NCBI GenBank assembly: GCA_002293475.1
Contig: DBDG01000023.1
Location: forward strand, 8,375-30,827
Length of the DNA stretch: 22,453 bases
Direction of reading: 5' to 3'
DNA from: Lachnospiraceae bacterium UBA938
Lineage (GTDB): Bacteria > Bacillota > Clostridia > Lachnospirales > Lachnospiraceae
Part shown: positions 6,762 through 14,900 of the stretch, one piece after another
How the letters are laid out: each line of letters begins with the position of its first letter
Position numbering within the stretch: position 1 is the stretch's first letter
Notes under the pieces: generated by a model
Database searches by the model: none
The model's input: only the letters and a program-made list of their open reading frames with translations
What the model was told of the DNA's origin: nothing
Translations under genes and position numbers: made by a program

Positions 6762-7016
6762 ATGGAATTTAACGAAAACTTTATTCTAGGATGTTCAGCG
6801 ATCGGTGCGGGTATCGCGGTTATCTCCGGTATCGGAACCGGTATCGGCCAAGGTAATGCGGCAGGTATGGCGGCTCAGGCGGTAAGCCGGAACCCCAGTC
6901 TCAAATCAGACATTACGTCCACCATGCTTTTGGGTCAGGCAGTCGCCGAGACCACCGGTCTTTACGGACTGCTGGTTGCCATGTTGCTGATGTTTGTACA
7001 GCCGCTGGTACCTTAA
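6762..7016 (+). CDS. atpE: F1Fo ATP synthase subunit c, Na+-type binding site
   Basis: The rotor-ring proteolipid, a hairpin of two membrane helices (about 8-32 and 55-80) joined by the polar loop SRNPS. The start is placed at the ATG at 6762, giving 84 residues: GGAGG at 6749-6753 lies 8 bases upstream, whereas the in-frame ATGs at 6744 and 6747 overlap that site. The ion site can be read directly: Gln30 in GIGQG, Val61, Glu63, Thr64, Thr65 and Tyr68 in GQAVAETTGLY. These occupy the places of Gln32, Val63, Glu65, Ser66, Thr67 and Tyr70 in the Na+-binding Ilyobacter tartaricus c subunit, with Thr replacing one Ser, as I recall for Acetobacterium woodii. Na+ coupling is therefore predicted. 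Confidence 0.96.
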   Translation: MEFNENFILGCSAIGAGIAVISGIGTGIGQGNAAGMAAQAVSRNPSLKSDITSTMLLGQAVAETTGLYGLLVAMLLMFVQPLVP

Positions 7017-7106
7017 CAGCCTCTTGCTGCAGTGTCGGGATTACGGTGAGCGGTAATTCATGAAAGAGCATTGCAGGATCAAAATACATGAAAGGAGGCT
7101 TATGCC

Positions 7107-7670
7107 TTGAATGGTATAGAGAACGGATTTATTCTGGCGGCGGCAGCAGAAATGGAGCCCCGGCTGTTTGACCTTGATCTTCAGTTGCTTGCTGATGTGA
7201 CGTTGATGATCATTGCTATTTTGGTTTTATTTGCCGTAGCATCCTACAATCTATTTAATCCTGTCAGGATAATGATGCAAAAACGCCGGGATAAGATCAA
7301 GCGGGAGTTAGATCATGCGGCGACCGATATGGAAGCGGCGGCGGCTTTGAAAGTGGAATATGAATCGAAATTGAAAAACATTGACACAGAGGCTGAAGAG
7401 ATCTTGGGAGAAGCTCGGAAAACGGCTATAGCCAATGAAAAAAGGATTGTGGCTGAGGCCAAGGAAGAAGCGGCTAGGATCTTAGAAAGAGCAAGAACAG
7501 AAGCGGAGCTGGAAAAGAAAAAAGCGGCTGATGAAGTGAAGAAGGAAATTATCAATATTGCCTCTCTGATGGCGGCCAAGGTAGTGACGGCTTCGATGAA
7601 TACAGCGATACAGGACAGCATGGTCAATGAGACTTTAAAGGAAATGGGTGAAAGCACATGGCTAAGCTGA
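7107..7670 (+). CDS. atpF: F1Fo ATP synthase subunit b
   Basis: Peripheral stalk subunit: one N-terminal membrane helix (about 28-48) followed by a long charged alpha-helical coiled coil (about 55-170) that links Fo to the delta subunit. The 187-residue length is slightly long. The start is TTG at 7107, with AGGAGG (7093-7098) eight bases upstream; nearby ATGs at 7102 and 7111 are out of frame and close at once. The last 13 bases overlap the start of atpH, consistent with coupled translation of the two stator subunits. Confidence 0.93.
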   Translation: MNGIENGFILAAAAEMEPRLFDLDLQLLADVTLMIIAILVLFAVASYNLFNPVRIMMQKRRDKIKRELDHAATDMEAAAALKVEYESKLKNIDTEAEEILGEARKTAIANEKRIVAEAKEEAARILERARTEAELEKKKAADEVKKEIINIASLMAAKVVTASMNTAIQDSMVNETLKEMGESTWLS

Positions 7671-8206
7671 TTGCGAAAACTTATGGAGAGGCCTTGTTTG
7701 AACTTGCCGTGGAGGAAGGGAAGACAGATATATTTCTTCGTGAGCTGACAGACATCCGCCGGATCCTAGATGAAAATAAGGATTTTAACCGGCTGATGAA
7801 TCACCCTAAGATTCTCAAGGACGTAAAATGCGAGATTCTGACAGAGGTCTTCAAAGGGCGTATTTCCGAGGAACTGACTGGCTTCCTGCTTTTGATTATC
7901 AACAAAGACCGCTATCGTGAGATAGATGATATCTTGGATTATTTTACTATGGAGATCAAGAGATTCAATGGAATCGGAACGGCTTATGTGACCAGTGCGG
8001 CGGCGGTCAATGAAATACAGAAGGCTCAGATTGAGGAAAGACTGCTGACAATCACTTCTTTTGAGGAAATGGAAATGCATTTTGCAGTGGATCCCTCCCT
8101 GATCGGCGGCATGGTGATCCGCATCGGCGACCGGGTGGTTGACAGCAGCGTGAGAACAAAGCTGGATAGACTACAGAAGCAGCTACTGAGCATCCGGATT
8201 TCGTAA
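7658..8206 (+). CDS. atpH: F1Fo ATP synthase subunit delta
   Basis: Stator subunit (OSCP equivalent) that joins the top of the alpha/beta hexamer to the b stalk. The 182 residues match the usual length. The N-terminal AKTYGEALFELA (5-16) and the C-terminal SLIGGMVIRIGDRVVDSSVRT region are clear family signatures. Its ATG lies within atpF (overlap 7658-7670). It is followed by a 107-base AT-rich gap before atpA that contains a short AATAAAA/TTTTATT stem but no recognisable promoter. Confidence 0.95.
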   Translation: MAKLIAKTYGEALFELAVEEGKTDIFLRELTDIRRILDENKDFNRLMNHPKILKDVKCEILTEVFKGRISEELTGFLLLIINKDRYREIDDILDYFTMEIKRFNGIGTAYVTSAAAVNEIQKAQIEERLLTITSFEEMEMHFAVDPSLIGGMVIRIGDRVVDSSVRTKLDRLQKQLLSIRIS

Positions 8207-8313
8207 GCTGTCAAGACTGTATAAGCGTTAATATGACTAATAATAACGGAAATAAAAATGATTTTATTGGATTAAATAAGCTTTTATTTTGAGAGAGAAA
8301 GGGCGTAAGATTC

Positions 8314-9819
8314 ATGAATTTAAGACCGGAAGAAATCAGTTCTGTGATCAAAGAACAGATCAGAAGATATGCTTCGGAGCTTGAAGTGTCCGACGTAGGT
8401 ACGGTTATTCAGGTGGCGGACGGCATTGCCCGTGTACACGGGCTGGAAAATGCCATGCAGGGCGAGCTGCTGGAGTTCCCGGGGGATGTATATGGGATGG
8501 TACTCAATCTGGAAGAGGACAACGTGGGTGCTGTACTGTTGGGCAGCCAGAAGAATATTAACGAAGGCGATACTGTGAAAACGACCAAGCGGGTAGTGGA
8601 AGTTCCGGTGGGCGATGCCATGCTGGGGCGGGTTGTGAACGCGCTGGGTCAGCCGGTAGATGGTAAGGGTCCAATCCAGACCGACCGGTTCCGCCAGATT
8701 GAAAGAGTGGCATCGGGAGTCATCACCAGAAAGATGGTGGATACCCCGCTGCAGACCGGTATCAAGGCGATCGATTCCATGGTTCCGATCGGCCGCGGTC
8801 AGCGGGAGCTGATTATCGGCGACCGCCAGACCGGTAAGACCGCCATTGCCATCGATACGATCATAAATCAGAAAGGCCAGGGGGTAAAATGCATCTATGT
8901 GGCTATCGGCCAGAAGGCATCTACTGTGGCGGCGATTGTCAAAACTTTGGAAGAGCATGGTGCCTTTGCCTATACCACGGTAGTTACGGCAGCTGCCAGT
9001 GAACTGGCACCGTTACAGTATATTGCTCCTTACTCCGGCTGTGCTATCGGTGAGGAGTGGATGGAGAAAGGCGAAGACGTCTTGGTAATCTACGACGATC
9101 TAAGCAAGCATGCGGCGGCATATCGTACCCTGTCGCTTCTGTTAAGGCGTCCGCCGGGGCGGGAAGCTTATCCCGGTGATGTTTTTTACCTACATTCACG
9201 TCTGCTGGAACGTGCCGCTCGTATGAATGAAGAATATGGCGGCGGCTCTTTGACGGCTCTGCCGATCATCGAAACCCAAGCGGGTGACGTTTCGGCCTAT
9301 ATTCCTACTAACGTTATCTCAATTACCGATGGCCAGATATATCTGGAAACCGAGATGTTCAATTCCGGCTTCCGTCCGGCCATCAATGCCGGACTTTCGG
9401 TATCCCGCGTCGGCGGTGCCGCCCAGATTCCGGCTATGAAAAAAATCGCCGCTCCGATCCGCGTAGAGCTGGCACAGTACCGTGAGCTGGCTGCTTTTTC
9501 CCAGTTCGGTTCCGAACTGGATGAAGATACTAAGGAAAAACTGGCTCAGGGCGAGCGCATCAAGGAAGTGCTGAAACAGCCGCAATACCGGACGGTACCG
9601 GTACAGTATCAGGTCATCATCATTTATGCAGCAACCAATAAATACCTGCTGGATATCGCTGTAGAGGATGTTACCCGGTTTGAAAGCGGCCTCTTTGAGT
9701 TCCTAGACACTAAATATCCCAATGTTCCTGCCAATATTGCTGCCGAAAAGAAGATTTCTGAAGCGACGGATGAAGCCCTTAAAAAGGCGATCATGGAATA
9801 TAAGAGCAATTTTGCGTAA
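8314..9819 (+). CDS. atpA: F1Fo ATP synthase subunit alpha
   Basis: Non-catalytic nucleotide-binding subunit of the F1 hexamer, cytoplasmic face. At 501 residues it is full length. The P-loop GDRQTGKT is at 169-176, the Walker B region VLVIYDDLSKHA at about 258-269, and the arginine finger Arg367 in SVSRVGG (364-370). The start ATG is preceded by AAAGGG about ten bases upstream. The intact motifs and complete neighbouring genes indicate a functional enzyme. Confidence 0.98.
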   Translation: MNLRPEEISSVIKEQIRRYASELEVSDVGTVIQVADGIARVHGLENAMQGELLEFPGDVYGMVLNLEEDNVGAVLLGSQKNINEGDTVKTTKRVVEVPVGDAMLGRVVNALGQPVDGKGPIQTDRFRQIERVASGVITRKMVDTPLQTGIKAIDSMVPIGRGQRELIIGDRQTGKTAIAIDTIINQKGQGVKCIYVAIGQKASTVAAIVKTLEEHGAFAYTTVVTAAASELAPLQYIAPYSGCAIGEEWMEKGEDVLVIYDDLSKHAAAYRTLSLLLRRPPGREAYPGDVFYLHSRLLERAARMNEEYGGGSLTALPIIETQAGDVSAYIPTNVISITDGQIYLETEMFNSGFRPAINAGLSVSRVGGAAQIPAMKKIAAPIRVELAQYRELAAFSQFGSELDEDTKEKLAQGERIKEVLKQPQYRTVPVQYQVIIIYAATNKYLLDIAVEDVTRFESGLFEFLDTKYPNVPANIAAEKKISEATDEALKKAIMEYKSNFA

Positions 9820-9830
9820 GAGATTAAAGG

Positions 9831-9846
9831 ATGCGCTAAAGCGCAT
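9831..9846 (+). repeat. Hairpin in the atpA-atpG gap
   Basis: ATGCGC-TAAA-GCGCAT forms a perfect 6-bp stem with a 4-base loop, starting 11 bases after the atpA stop and ending 4 bases before the GGGAG Shine-Dalgarno of atpG. A T6 run follows the Shine-Dalgarno, not the stem, so it is not a terminator; it could tune atpG translation or mRNA processing. Confidence 0.55.
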
Positions 9847-9861
9847 AGATGGGAGTTTTTT

Positions 9862-10719
9862 ATGGCATCAATGCGAGACATAAAAAGACGTAGACAGAGT
9901 ATTTCGAGTACCCAGCAAATTACCAAAGCCATGAAGCTGGTTGCCACGGTAAAACTGCAGCGGGCTAAGCAGCAGGCAGAAAGGTCGCGGACTTATTTTA
10001 ATTGCATGTATGATACGGTGACTGACCTTCTGGCAAAAGCGGGTAATGTCGATCATCCCTATCTTCGGCCGGGACAAGCCGTCCGGAAAGCCGTGATTGT
10101 CATTACTTCTAACCGTGGTCTGGCCGGCGGATATAATTCCAATGTCGTTAAGCTGATTACCCAAGGACAGCTTAAAGATGAGGAACTGCTCATTTACAGC
10201 GTCGGGAAAAGAGGTCGGGACGGACTGCGTAAAAAATACGAGATCAAGGCGGATTATTCCGATATTATTGAAGAGCCTGCCTACGCGGATGCGATTGCTT
10301 TGGGAAAAGAGGTGCTGGATTCCTATCTTAAGGGTGAAGTCGGGGAGATTTATCTGGCCTATACGGCTTTTAAGAATACGGTGGTGCATGTTCCCACCTT
10401 GCTAAAGCTGTTGCCGGTGGATATTTCGGAGCCGGAGGCACCGGAAAAGGAGACCGGCAAGGCACCGATGAATTTTGAGCCCAAAGAGGAAGAAGCCTTG
10501 GATCTGCTGATTCCAAAATACATTACCAGCCTGATCTTTGGCGGTATGACGGAAGCGGTTGCCAGCGAGAACGGAGCCAGGATGCAAGCCATGGATTCAG
10601 CGACAAGCAATGCCGAAGAAATGATCGAGGATCTGTCACTTCTGTATAACCGAGCCCGCCAAGGTTCCATAACCCAAGAACTGACGGAAATTATCGCCGG
10701 AGCTAATGCGATCTCTTGA
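9862..10719 (+). CDS. atpG: F1Fo ATP synthase subunit gamma
   Basis: Central rotor shaft linking the c-ring to the catalytic hexamer. The 285 residues have the two conserved ends that form the antiparallel coiled coil: the N-terminal MRDIKRRRQSISSTQQITKA (residues 4-23) and the C-terminal LLYNRARQGSITQELTEI. ITSNRGLAGGYNSNVV is the conserved inner strand. The start ATG follows GGGAG and a T6 spacer. A 106-base gap with a possible 29-codon ORF separates it from atpD. Confidence 0.96.
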   Translation: MASMRDIKRRRQSISSTQQITKAMKLVATVKLQRAKQQAERSRTYFNCMYDTVTDLLAKAGNVDHPYLRPGQAVRKAVIVITSNRGLAGGYNSNVVKLITQGQLKDEELLIYSVGKRGRDGLRKKYEIKADYSDIIEEPAYADAIALGKEVLDSYLKGEVGEIYLAYTAFKNTVVHVPTLLKLLPVDISEPEAPEKETGKAPMNFEPKEEEALDLLIPKYITSLIFGGMTEAVASENGARMQAMDSATSNAEEMIEDLSLLYNRARQGSITQELTEIIAGANAIS

Positions 10720-10825
10720 TGCTCAGGGCAGATTTAGGATTTTAGGATAATGATAGAACGCAGTGTAGAACAATTGGCGCTATCGATTTTATACAATAAA
10801 AGACGCAAGAAAGGATATAGCAAAA

Positions 10826-12226
10826 ATGGCAGATGGTAATCAAAGCGCAAAGTCTTCCGGAAAAGTCACTCAGATAATCGGCGCCGTACTGGATATTAAA
10901 TTTACCGGCGGAAATCTTCCGGAAATCAATGAAGCGGTCAGGATACCCAAAGGGGAAAGCGAATTGGTGGTCGAAGTATCACAGCACCTCGGCGACGATA
11001 CCGTAAGATGTATCGCCATGGGTCCTACCGACGGCATGGTGAGGGGGATGGAAGCCATAGCGACCGGTTCTCCGATACGGGTTCCGGTAGGAGAAAAGAC
11101 GTTAGGACGTATTTTTAACGTATTAGGTCAGCCTATAGATAATAAGCCGGCTCCGACGGAAGTGGAATATGAACCGATTCACCGCCCGGCGCCGGAATTT
11201 ATCGAGCAGTCTACTGAATCGGAACTGCTTGAAACCGGGATCAAGGTGGTCGATCTGCTCTGTCCTTACCAGAAGGGCGGCAAGATCGGACTGTTCGGCG
11301 GTGCCGGTGTCGGCAAGACCGTACTGATCCAGGAACTGATCCGTAATATCGCCACCGAGCATGGCGGCTATTCCGTCTTTACCGGTGTCGGGGAGCGGAC
11401 TAGGGAAGGGAATGACCTTTATACAGAAATGTCCGGCTCCGGTGTAATTGCTAAGACAACGATGGTGTTCGGACAGATGAACGAACCCCCTGGCGCCAGA
11501 ATGAGAGTAGGGCTTGCCGGCCTGACCATGGCGGAGTATTTCCGTGACAAAGGCGGCAAGGACGTACTGCTTTTTATTGATAATATTTTCCGTTTTACTC
11601 AGGCGGGTTCGGAAGTGTCGGCACTGTTGGGGCGGATGCCCTCAGCGGTCGGTTATCAGCCAACCCTGCAGACGGAAATGGGTGCCTTGCAGGAGCGGAT
11701 AACTTCTACTAAGAACGGTTCCATCACTTCGGTACAGGCTATCTATGTACCGGCGGACGACTTGACTGACCCGGCTCCGGCAACGACATTTACCCATCTG
11801 GATGCCACTACGGTTTTATCCCGTTCGATTGTGGAGCTGGGAATCTATCCGGCGGTAGATCCGTTGGATTCCAATTCGCGGATACTTGACCCTAACATCG
11901 TCGGGGAAGAGCATTATAAAGTAGCCCGCGGGGTGCAGGAGATCCTGCAGCGGTATAAGGAATTGCAGGATATCATTGCGATCCTTGGTATGGATGAGCT
12001 GTCCGATGAAGATAAGCTGGTGGTTTCCCGAGCTAGAAAAGTGCAGCGTTTTCTGTCACAGCCGTTTTTTGTCGCCGTGGAATTTACCGGCGTGGAAGGC
12101 AAATATGTACCGATCAGTGAAACGGTCAGGGGTTTCCGGGAGATCTTGGAAGGGAAGCATGATAATGTTCCGGAAAGTTATTTCCTGAATGCCGGCAGCA
12201 TTGACGATGTTCTGGCAAGGTTGTAA
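10826..12226 (+). CDS. atpD: F1Fo ATP synthase subunit beta
   Basis: Catalytic subunit of F1. At 466 residues it is full length. The P-loop GGAGVGKT is at 158-165, GERTREGNDLY at 189-199 with the catalytic Glu190, Walker B LLFIDNIFRFTQAGSEVSALLGR at about 247-269 (including the conserved signature ending in PSAVGYQPTL), and DELSDED at 389-395, the lever region that meets gamma and epsilon. The N-terminus has an extra polar stretch (about 10 residues, MADGNQSAKS) before the beta barrel. GAAAGGATAT precedes the ATG. The epsilon gene follows after 27 bases. Confidence 0.98.
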   Translation: MADGNQSAKSSGKVTQIIGAVLDIKFTGGNLPEINEAVRIPKGESELVVEVSQHLGDDTVRCIAMGPTDGMVRGMEAIATGSPIRVPVGEKTLGRIFNVLGQPIDNKPAPTEVEYEPIHRPAPEFIEQSTESELLETGIKVVDLLCPYQKGGKIGLFGGAGVGKTVLIQELIRNIATEHGGYSVFTGVGERTREGNDLYTEMSGSGVIAKTTMVFGQMNEPPGARMRVGLAGLTMAEYFRDKGGKDVLLFIDNIFRFTQAGSEVSALLGRMPSAVGYQPTLQTEMGALQERITSTKNGSITSVQAIYVPADDLTDPAPATTFTHLDATTVLSRSIVELGIYPAVDPLDSNSRILDPNIVGEEHYKVARGVQEILQRYKELQDIIAILGMDELSDEDKLVVSRARKVQRFLSQPFFVAVEFTGVEGKYVPISETVRGFREILEGKHDNVPESYFLNAGSIDDVLARL

Positions 12227-12253
12227 AAATAAATGGGAATATGAGAGGTTACT

Positions 12254-12661
12254 ATGGCAGAAAAAGATCTCTTTCATTTAAAAATAATTACTCCGGACCG
12301 GGTTTTTTATGAAGGCGAGGCAGCTATGGTGGAATTTAATACTACTGAAGGTGAAATCGGGATCATGAAAAATCACATTCCCCTGACAGTCATGATTGCT
12401 CCCGGGATTCTTACGGTTACTGAGGCAGATGAAAAAAAAGAAGCGGCTTTACATTCCGGTTTTGCGGAAATATTGCCGGATGAAGTGACGATACTGGCGG
12501 AAATCGTGGAATGGCCGACAGAAATCGACATCCAAAGAGCCGAGGAAGCCAAAGAACGGGCCGAAGAGCGGCTGCGGGTGAAGACTCCGGAAACGGATGT
12601 TGCACGGGCGGAAACAGCGCTGCATAGGGCTGTGGCGCGGATTCACGTTGTTAAAAATTAA
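12254..12661 (+). CDS. atpC: F1Fo ATP synthase subunit epsilon, ATP-binding type
   Basis: Rotor and regulatory subunit: an N-terminal beta sandwich (about 5-85) and a C-terminal two-helix domain (about 91-133). The C-terminal helices carry IDIQRA (91-96), the I/L-D-x-x-R-A motif associated with ATP binding in Bacillus PS3 epsilon. Glu86, Asp92, Arg95, Arg102, Arg125 and Arg129 have the same spacing as the PS3 ligand set (Glu83, Asp89, Arg92, Arg99, Arg122, Arg126, quoted from memory). ATP binding would hold the helices folded and relieve inhibition of hydrolysis. The start ATG follows GAGAGG. The gene ends just before a likely intrinsic terminator, closing the operon. Confidence 0.95.
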   Translation: MAEKDLFHLKIITPDRVFYEGEAAMVEFNTTEGEIGIMKNHIPLTVMIAPGILTVTEADEKKEAALHSGFAEILPDEVTILAEIVEWPTEIDIQRAEEAKERAEERLRVKTPETDVARAETALHRAVARIHVVKN

Positions 12662-12666
12662 TAGAG

Positions 12667-12698
12667 GGATCGCTGCTTTTGGCGGCGGTTCTTTTCTG
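12667..12698 (+). terminator. Probable intrinsic terminator of the atp operon
   Basis: GGATCGCTGC (12667-12676) pairs with GCGGCGGTTC (12682-12691) in a 10-bp stem with some G-T pairs and a 5-base loop TTTTG, followed directly by TTTTCTGTTT. The T-tract is interrupted, so termination may be incomplete and allow some read-through into the moxR genes. Confidence 0.65.
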
Positions 12699-12714
12699 TT
12701 TGTGTATGAAAATA

Positions 12715-12720
12715 TATAAT
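12715..12720 (+). promoter_or_regulatory. Possible -10 box of the moxR/transglutaminase operon
   Basis: TATAAT, 24 bases upstream of the moxR ATG and just after the atp terminator, is well placed for the operon promoter. The hexamer 17 bases upstream (TTTTCT, within the terminator T-tract) is a poor -35, so the call is tentative. Confidence 0.35.
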
Positions 12721-12743
12721 ACATAGGTCAAAAGGTGTTAAAA

Positions 12744-13679
12744 ATGAGATATTTTGATACAGTGAGACGGGTTCAGGAGGCGGTCAACAGCGTCTTTGTG
12801 GGGAAAGAAGAAGTGGTGGAGCAGGTGCTAACGGCTTTGCTGGCAGGCGGGCATGTGCTGATTGAGGACGTTCCTGGTGTGGGGAAAACAACACTGGCGG
12901 CATTGATTGCCCGGATAATAGAGTGTCGCTTTGGCAGGGTACAGTTTACTCCGGATACGCTGCCGGGGGATATTGAAGGTGTTTCGGTATATAACATGAA
13001 GCTGGGGGAATTTGAATTTCGGGAAGGGGCGGTAATGAACCAAGTTCTCTTGGCTGATGAAATCAATCGTACTTCTCCCAAGACACAGGCCAGTCTTCTG
13101 GAGGCTATGGCGGAGGGGCAGGTGACGGTAGACGGGACGGTTTATAAGCTGCCGGAGCCTTTTATGGTGATAGCGACTCAGAATCCTATTGAGTTTCTGG
13201 GAACCTATCCTTTGCCGGAAGCACAGATGGATCGCTTCATGATGCGGCTGTCAATCGGATACCCTGATAAAGAGGAGGAAATCCGGATGGCGGCGCTTTC
13301 CTTGGCAGGAAAGACGGCAGAGATGCTTAAGCCGGTCTGTTCGGCAGGAGAGATTCTTGCTGTCAAGGAAGAAGTCAAGCAGGTGGTGGTCAAGCAAAAG
13401 CTGCTGGAATATATTACAGACATGATCCGTCTGACCCGGGAAGAGGAGAGGTTTGTACTGGGGGCAAGCCCGAGAGCCACACTGGCATTGATGCGCGCCG
13501 CGCAAGCCTGTGCCTATCTTGAGAACAGAGACTTCTGTAAGCCAGATGATGTTAAGAAGGTGGCAGTGGCGGTGTTAAGCCATCGGCTGGTATTGACGCC
13601 GGCGGCCAAGCTGCAGCAGGCCGATGCGGGCGCGGTTTTAAGAAGCATCATTGTGAAGACGCCGGTACCTATCTTATAA
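12744..13679 (+). CDS. MoxR-family AAA+ ATPase, copy 1
   Basis: Cytoplasmic MoxR-type AAA+ ATPase, thought to act as a chaperone or activator for partner proteins carrying von Willebrand A-like or DUF58 domains. Walker A EDVPGVGKT (41-49 from the chosen start), Walker B LLADEINR (about 102-109), sensor 1 ATQNP, the MoxR block GTYPLPEAQMDRFMMR and sensor 2 GASPRATLAL are all intact. The ATG at 12744 is preferred over an in-frame GTG at 12735 because AAAGG (12731-12735) overlaps the GTG but is well spaced from the ATG; this gives 311 residues. Its DUF58 partner follows 48 bases downstream. It resembles Bacillus yeaC in context. Confidence 0.92.
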   Translation: MRYFDTVRRVQEAVNSVFVGKEEVVEQVLTALLAGGHVLIEDVPGVGKTTLAALIARIIECRFGRVQFTPDTLPGDIEGVSVYNMKLGEFEFREGAVMNQVLLADEINRTSPKTQASLLEAMAEGQVTVDGTVYKLPEPFMVIATQNPIEFLGTYPLPEAQMDRFMMRLSIGYPDKEEEIRMAALSLAGKTAEMLKPVCSAGEILAVKEEVKQVVVKQKLLEYITDMIRLTREEERFVLGASPRATLALMRAAQACAYLENRDFCKPDDVKKVAVAVLSHRLVLTPAAKLQQADAGAVLRSIIVKTPVPIL

Positions 13680-13727
13680 TATATCGGGAAAGTCTAATTG
13701 ATCGTTTATAGATAGCAGACAAGGGGT

Positions 13728-14900
13728 ATGAGCTTGAGAACCAGACAGATATGTTTAGGCGTATTTTTCATATTGTCCCTGATGGCCATCAGCCGATACG
13801 GAGGTACGGTGAGCTATAGCCTTTTTTATGCGGCGGTACTGATACCGGTAATATTACTGGCATATATTTACTATGTATTTTTGCGGTTTCGCGTTTATCA
13901 AGAGATGCAGACGAGAAATATTGTTGCGGGTCAGCCGGTACCATACAGTTTTATCTTGAAAAATGAAGGACTGAGCGTTTTTACCAGTGTCGAGGTAAGA
14001 GTTTATCAGGATTTTTCCTTTGTTGAGGAAATGCCGGACAAGCAGGTATTTCGGTTATTTCCCGGAGATAAGATAGAGTTTCATACCAAGTTGACCTGTA
14101 AGTATCGGGGTGACTATGAAGTCGGTGTTGAAAAGGTAATTATCACCGATTTTATGGGAGTGTTTCGATTCGGGTACCGGATGCGGTCTAATATCGGAGC
14201 CTTAGTGAGGCCGCGGATCATTAAGCTGGAAGGACTGTCGGGGGTACCGGAGGTGGAAGTGTTTATTCAGAGCCAGTCGGTAAAAGAAAGAAATGAAGCC
14301 GACCTGACAGTACGGGAATATGTCAAGGGTGACTCGCTTAAAAAAATCCATTGGAAGTTAACAGCCAGAAGCGGTAGTTTAAAAGTAAGGAACGAAATCG
14401 GCACGCTGAAGCAAAAGATTATACTGGCGGCGGACTTGGGAAGAAACCATGAGATGATGAATATTTATTTGCCGGTTGAGAATAAGGTGCTGGAAATAGT
14501 AATAGCCTTGTTATATTATTTTACCTTATATAGCATACCGGTTGAGCTGCTGTGGAAGGCAAAGAATACGGAAAAGCGAACCGTATCGGAAATGAAAGAT
14601 TTTACACATATATATGATGAACTATCGGAACTATGCTTTCAGAAATATAATGATCCCATCTTATTTTTTCAGGAGATGACCCAGAGAAATCTGTTAGCAG
14701 GGGGAACCGTTTTGTTTTTTGTATTACAGGTCATTGATGAAAGTATTTATACTGGACTTTCGGAATTGTCAGTGGCCGGTAAAATAGTTCTTGCTTATAT
14801 CGTTACGGAAGCGGATATTGCTGATTACGTGCGGCAAAGTAGCAGCAGGCTGAAGATCGTGGCCGTCGGCCCGGAGGAAGAAATAATAGGAAGAATCTGA
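13728..14900 (+). CDS. DUF58 membrane protein, copy 1
   Basis: 390-residue protein with two N-terminal membrane helices (about 8-24 and 29-50), an immunoglobulin-like extracellular or linking part, and a DUF58 core near the motif YVKGDSLKKIHWKLTARSG followed by KVRNE. DUF58 proteins are encoded next to MoxR ATPases (for example Bacillus yeaD) and probably form the membrane partner; their biochemical role is not settled. The ATG at 13728 has AAGGGG only one base upstream; an in-frame TTG two codons later (13734) would have ideal spacing and may be the true start. The stop overlaps the next start by one base (TGATG), so it is coupled to the transglutaminase. Confidence 0.88.
   Translation: MSLRTRQICLGVFFILSLMAISRYGGTVSYSLFYAAVLIPVILLAYIYYVFLRFRVYQEMQTRNIVAGQPVPYSFILKNEGLSVFTSVEVRVYQDFSFVEEMPDKQVFRLFPGDKIEFHTKLTCKYRGDYEVGVEKVIITDFMGVFRFGYRMRSNIGALVRPRIIKLEGLSGVPEVEVFIQSQSVKERNEADLTVREYVKGDSLKKIHWKLTARSGSLKVRNEIGTLKQKIILAADLGRNHEMMNIYLPVENKVLEIVIALLYYFTLYSIPVELLWKAKNTEKRTVSEMKDFTHIYDELSELCFQKYNDPILFFQEMTQRNLLAGGTVLFFVLQVIDESIYTGLSELSVAGKIVLAYIVTEADIADYVRQSSSRLKIVAVGPEEEIIGRI

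Noticed and set aside
8233..8292. 19-codon Asn-rich ORF in the atpH-atpA gap
   Set aside because: No ribosome-binding site, AT-rich composition explains the residues, and it neither touches atpH nor atpA.
8320..8958. 212-codon open frame antisense to atpA
   Set aside because: It lies wholly inside a highly conserved gene, has no Shine-Dalgarno or recognisable domain, and its composition mirrors the sense codons; a shadow frame.
9831..9861. Hairpin plus T6 between atpA and atpG as a terminator
   Set aside because: The T-run is nine bases away from the stem, with the atpG Shine-Dalgarno between; termination here would break the ATP synthase operon.
9868..10389. 173-codon open frame antisense to atpG
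   Set aside because: Fully inside atpG, no family signature and no promoter; shadow frame.
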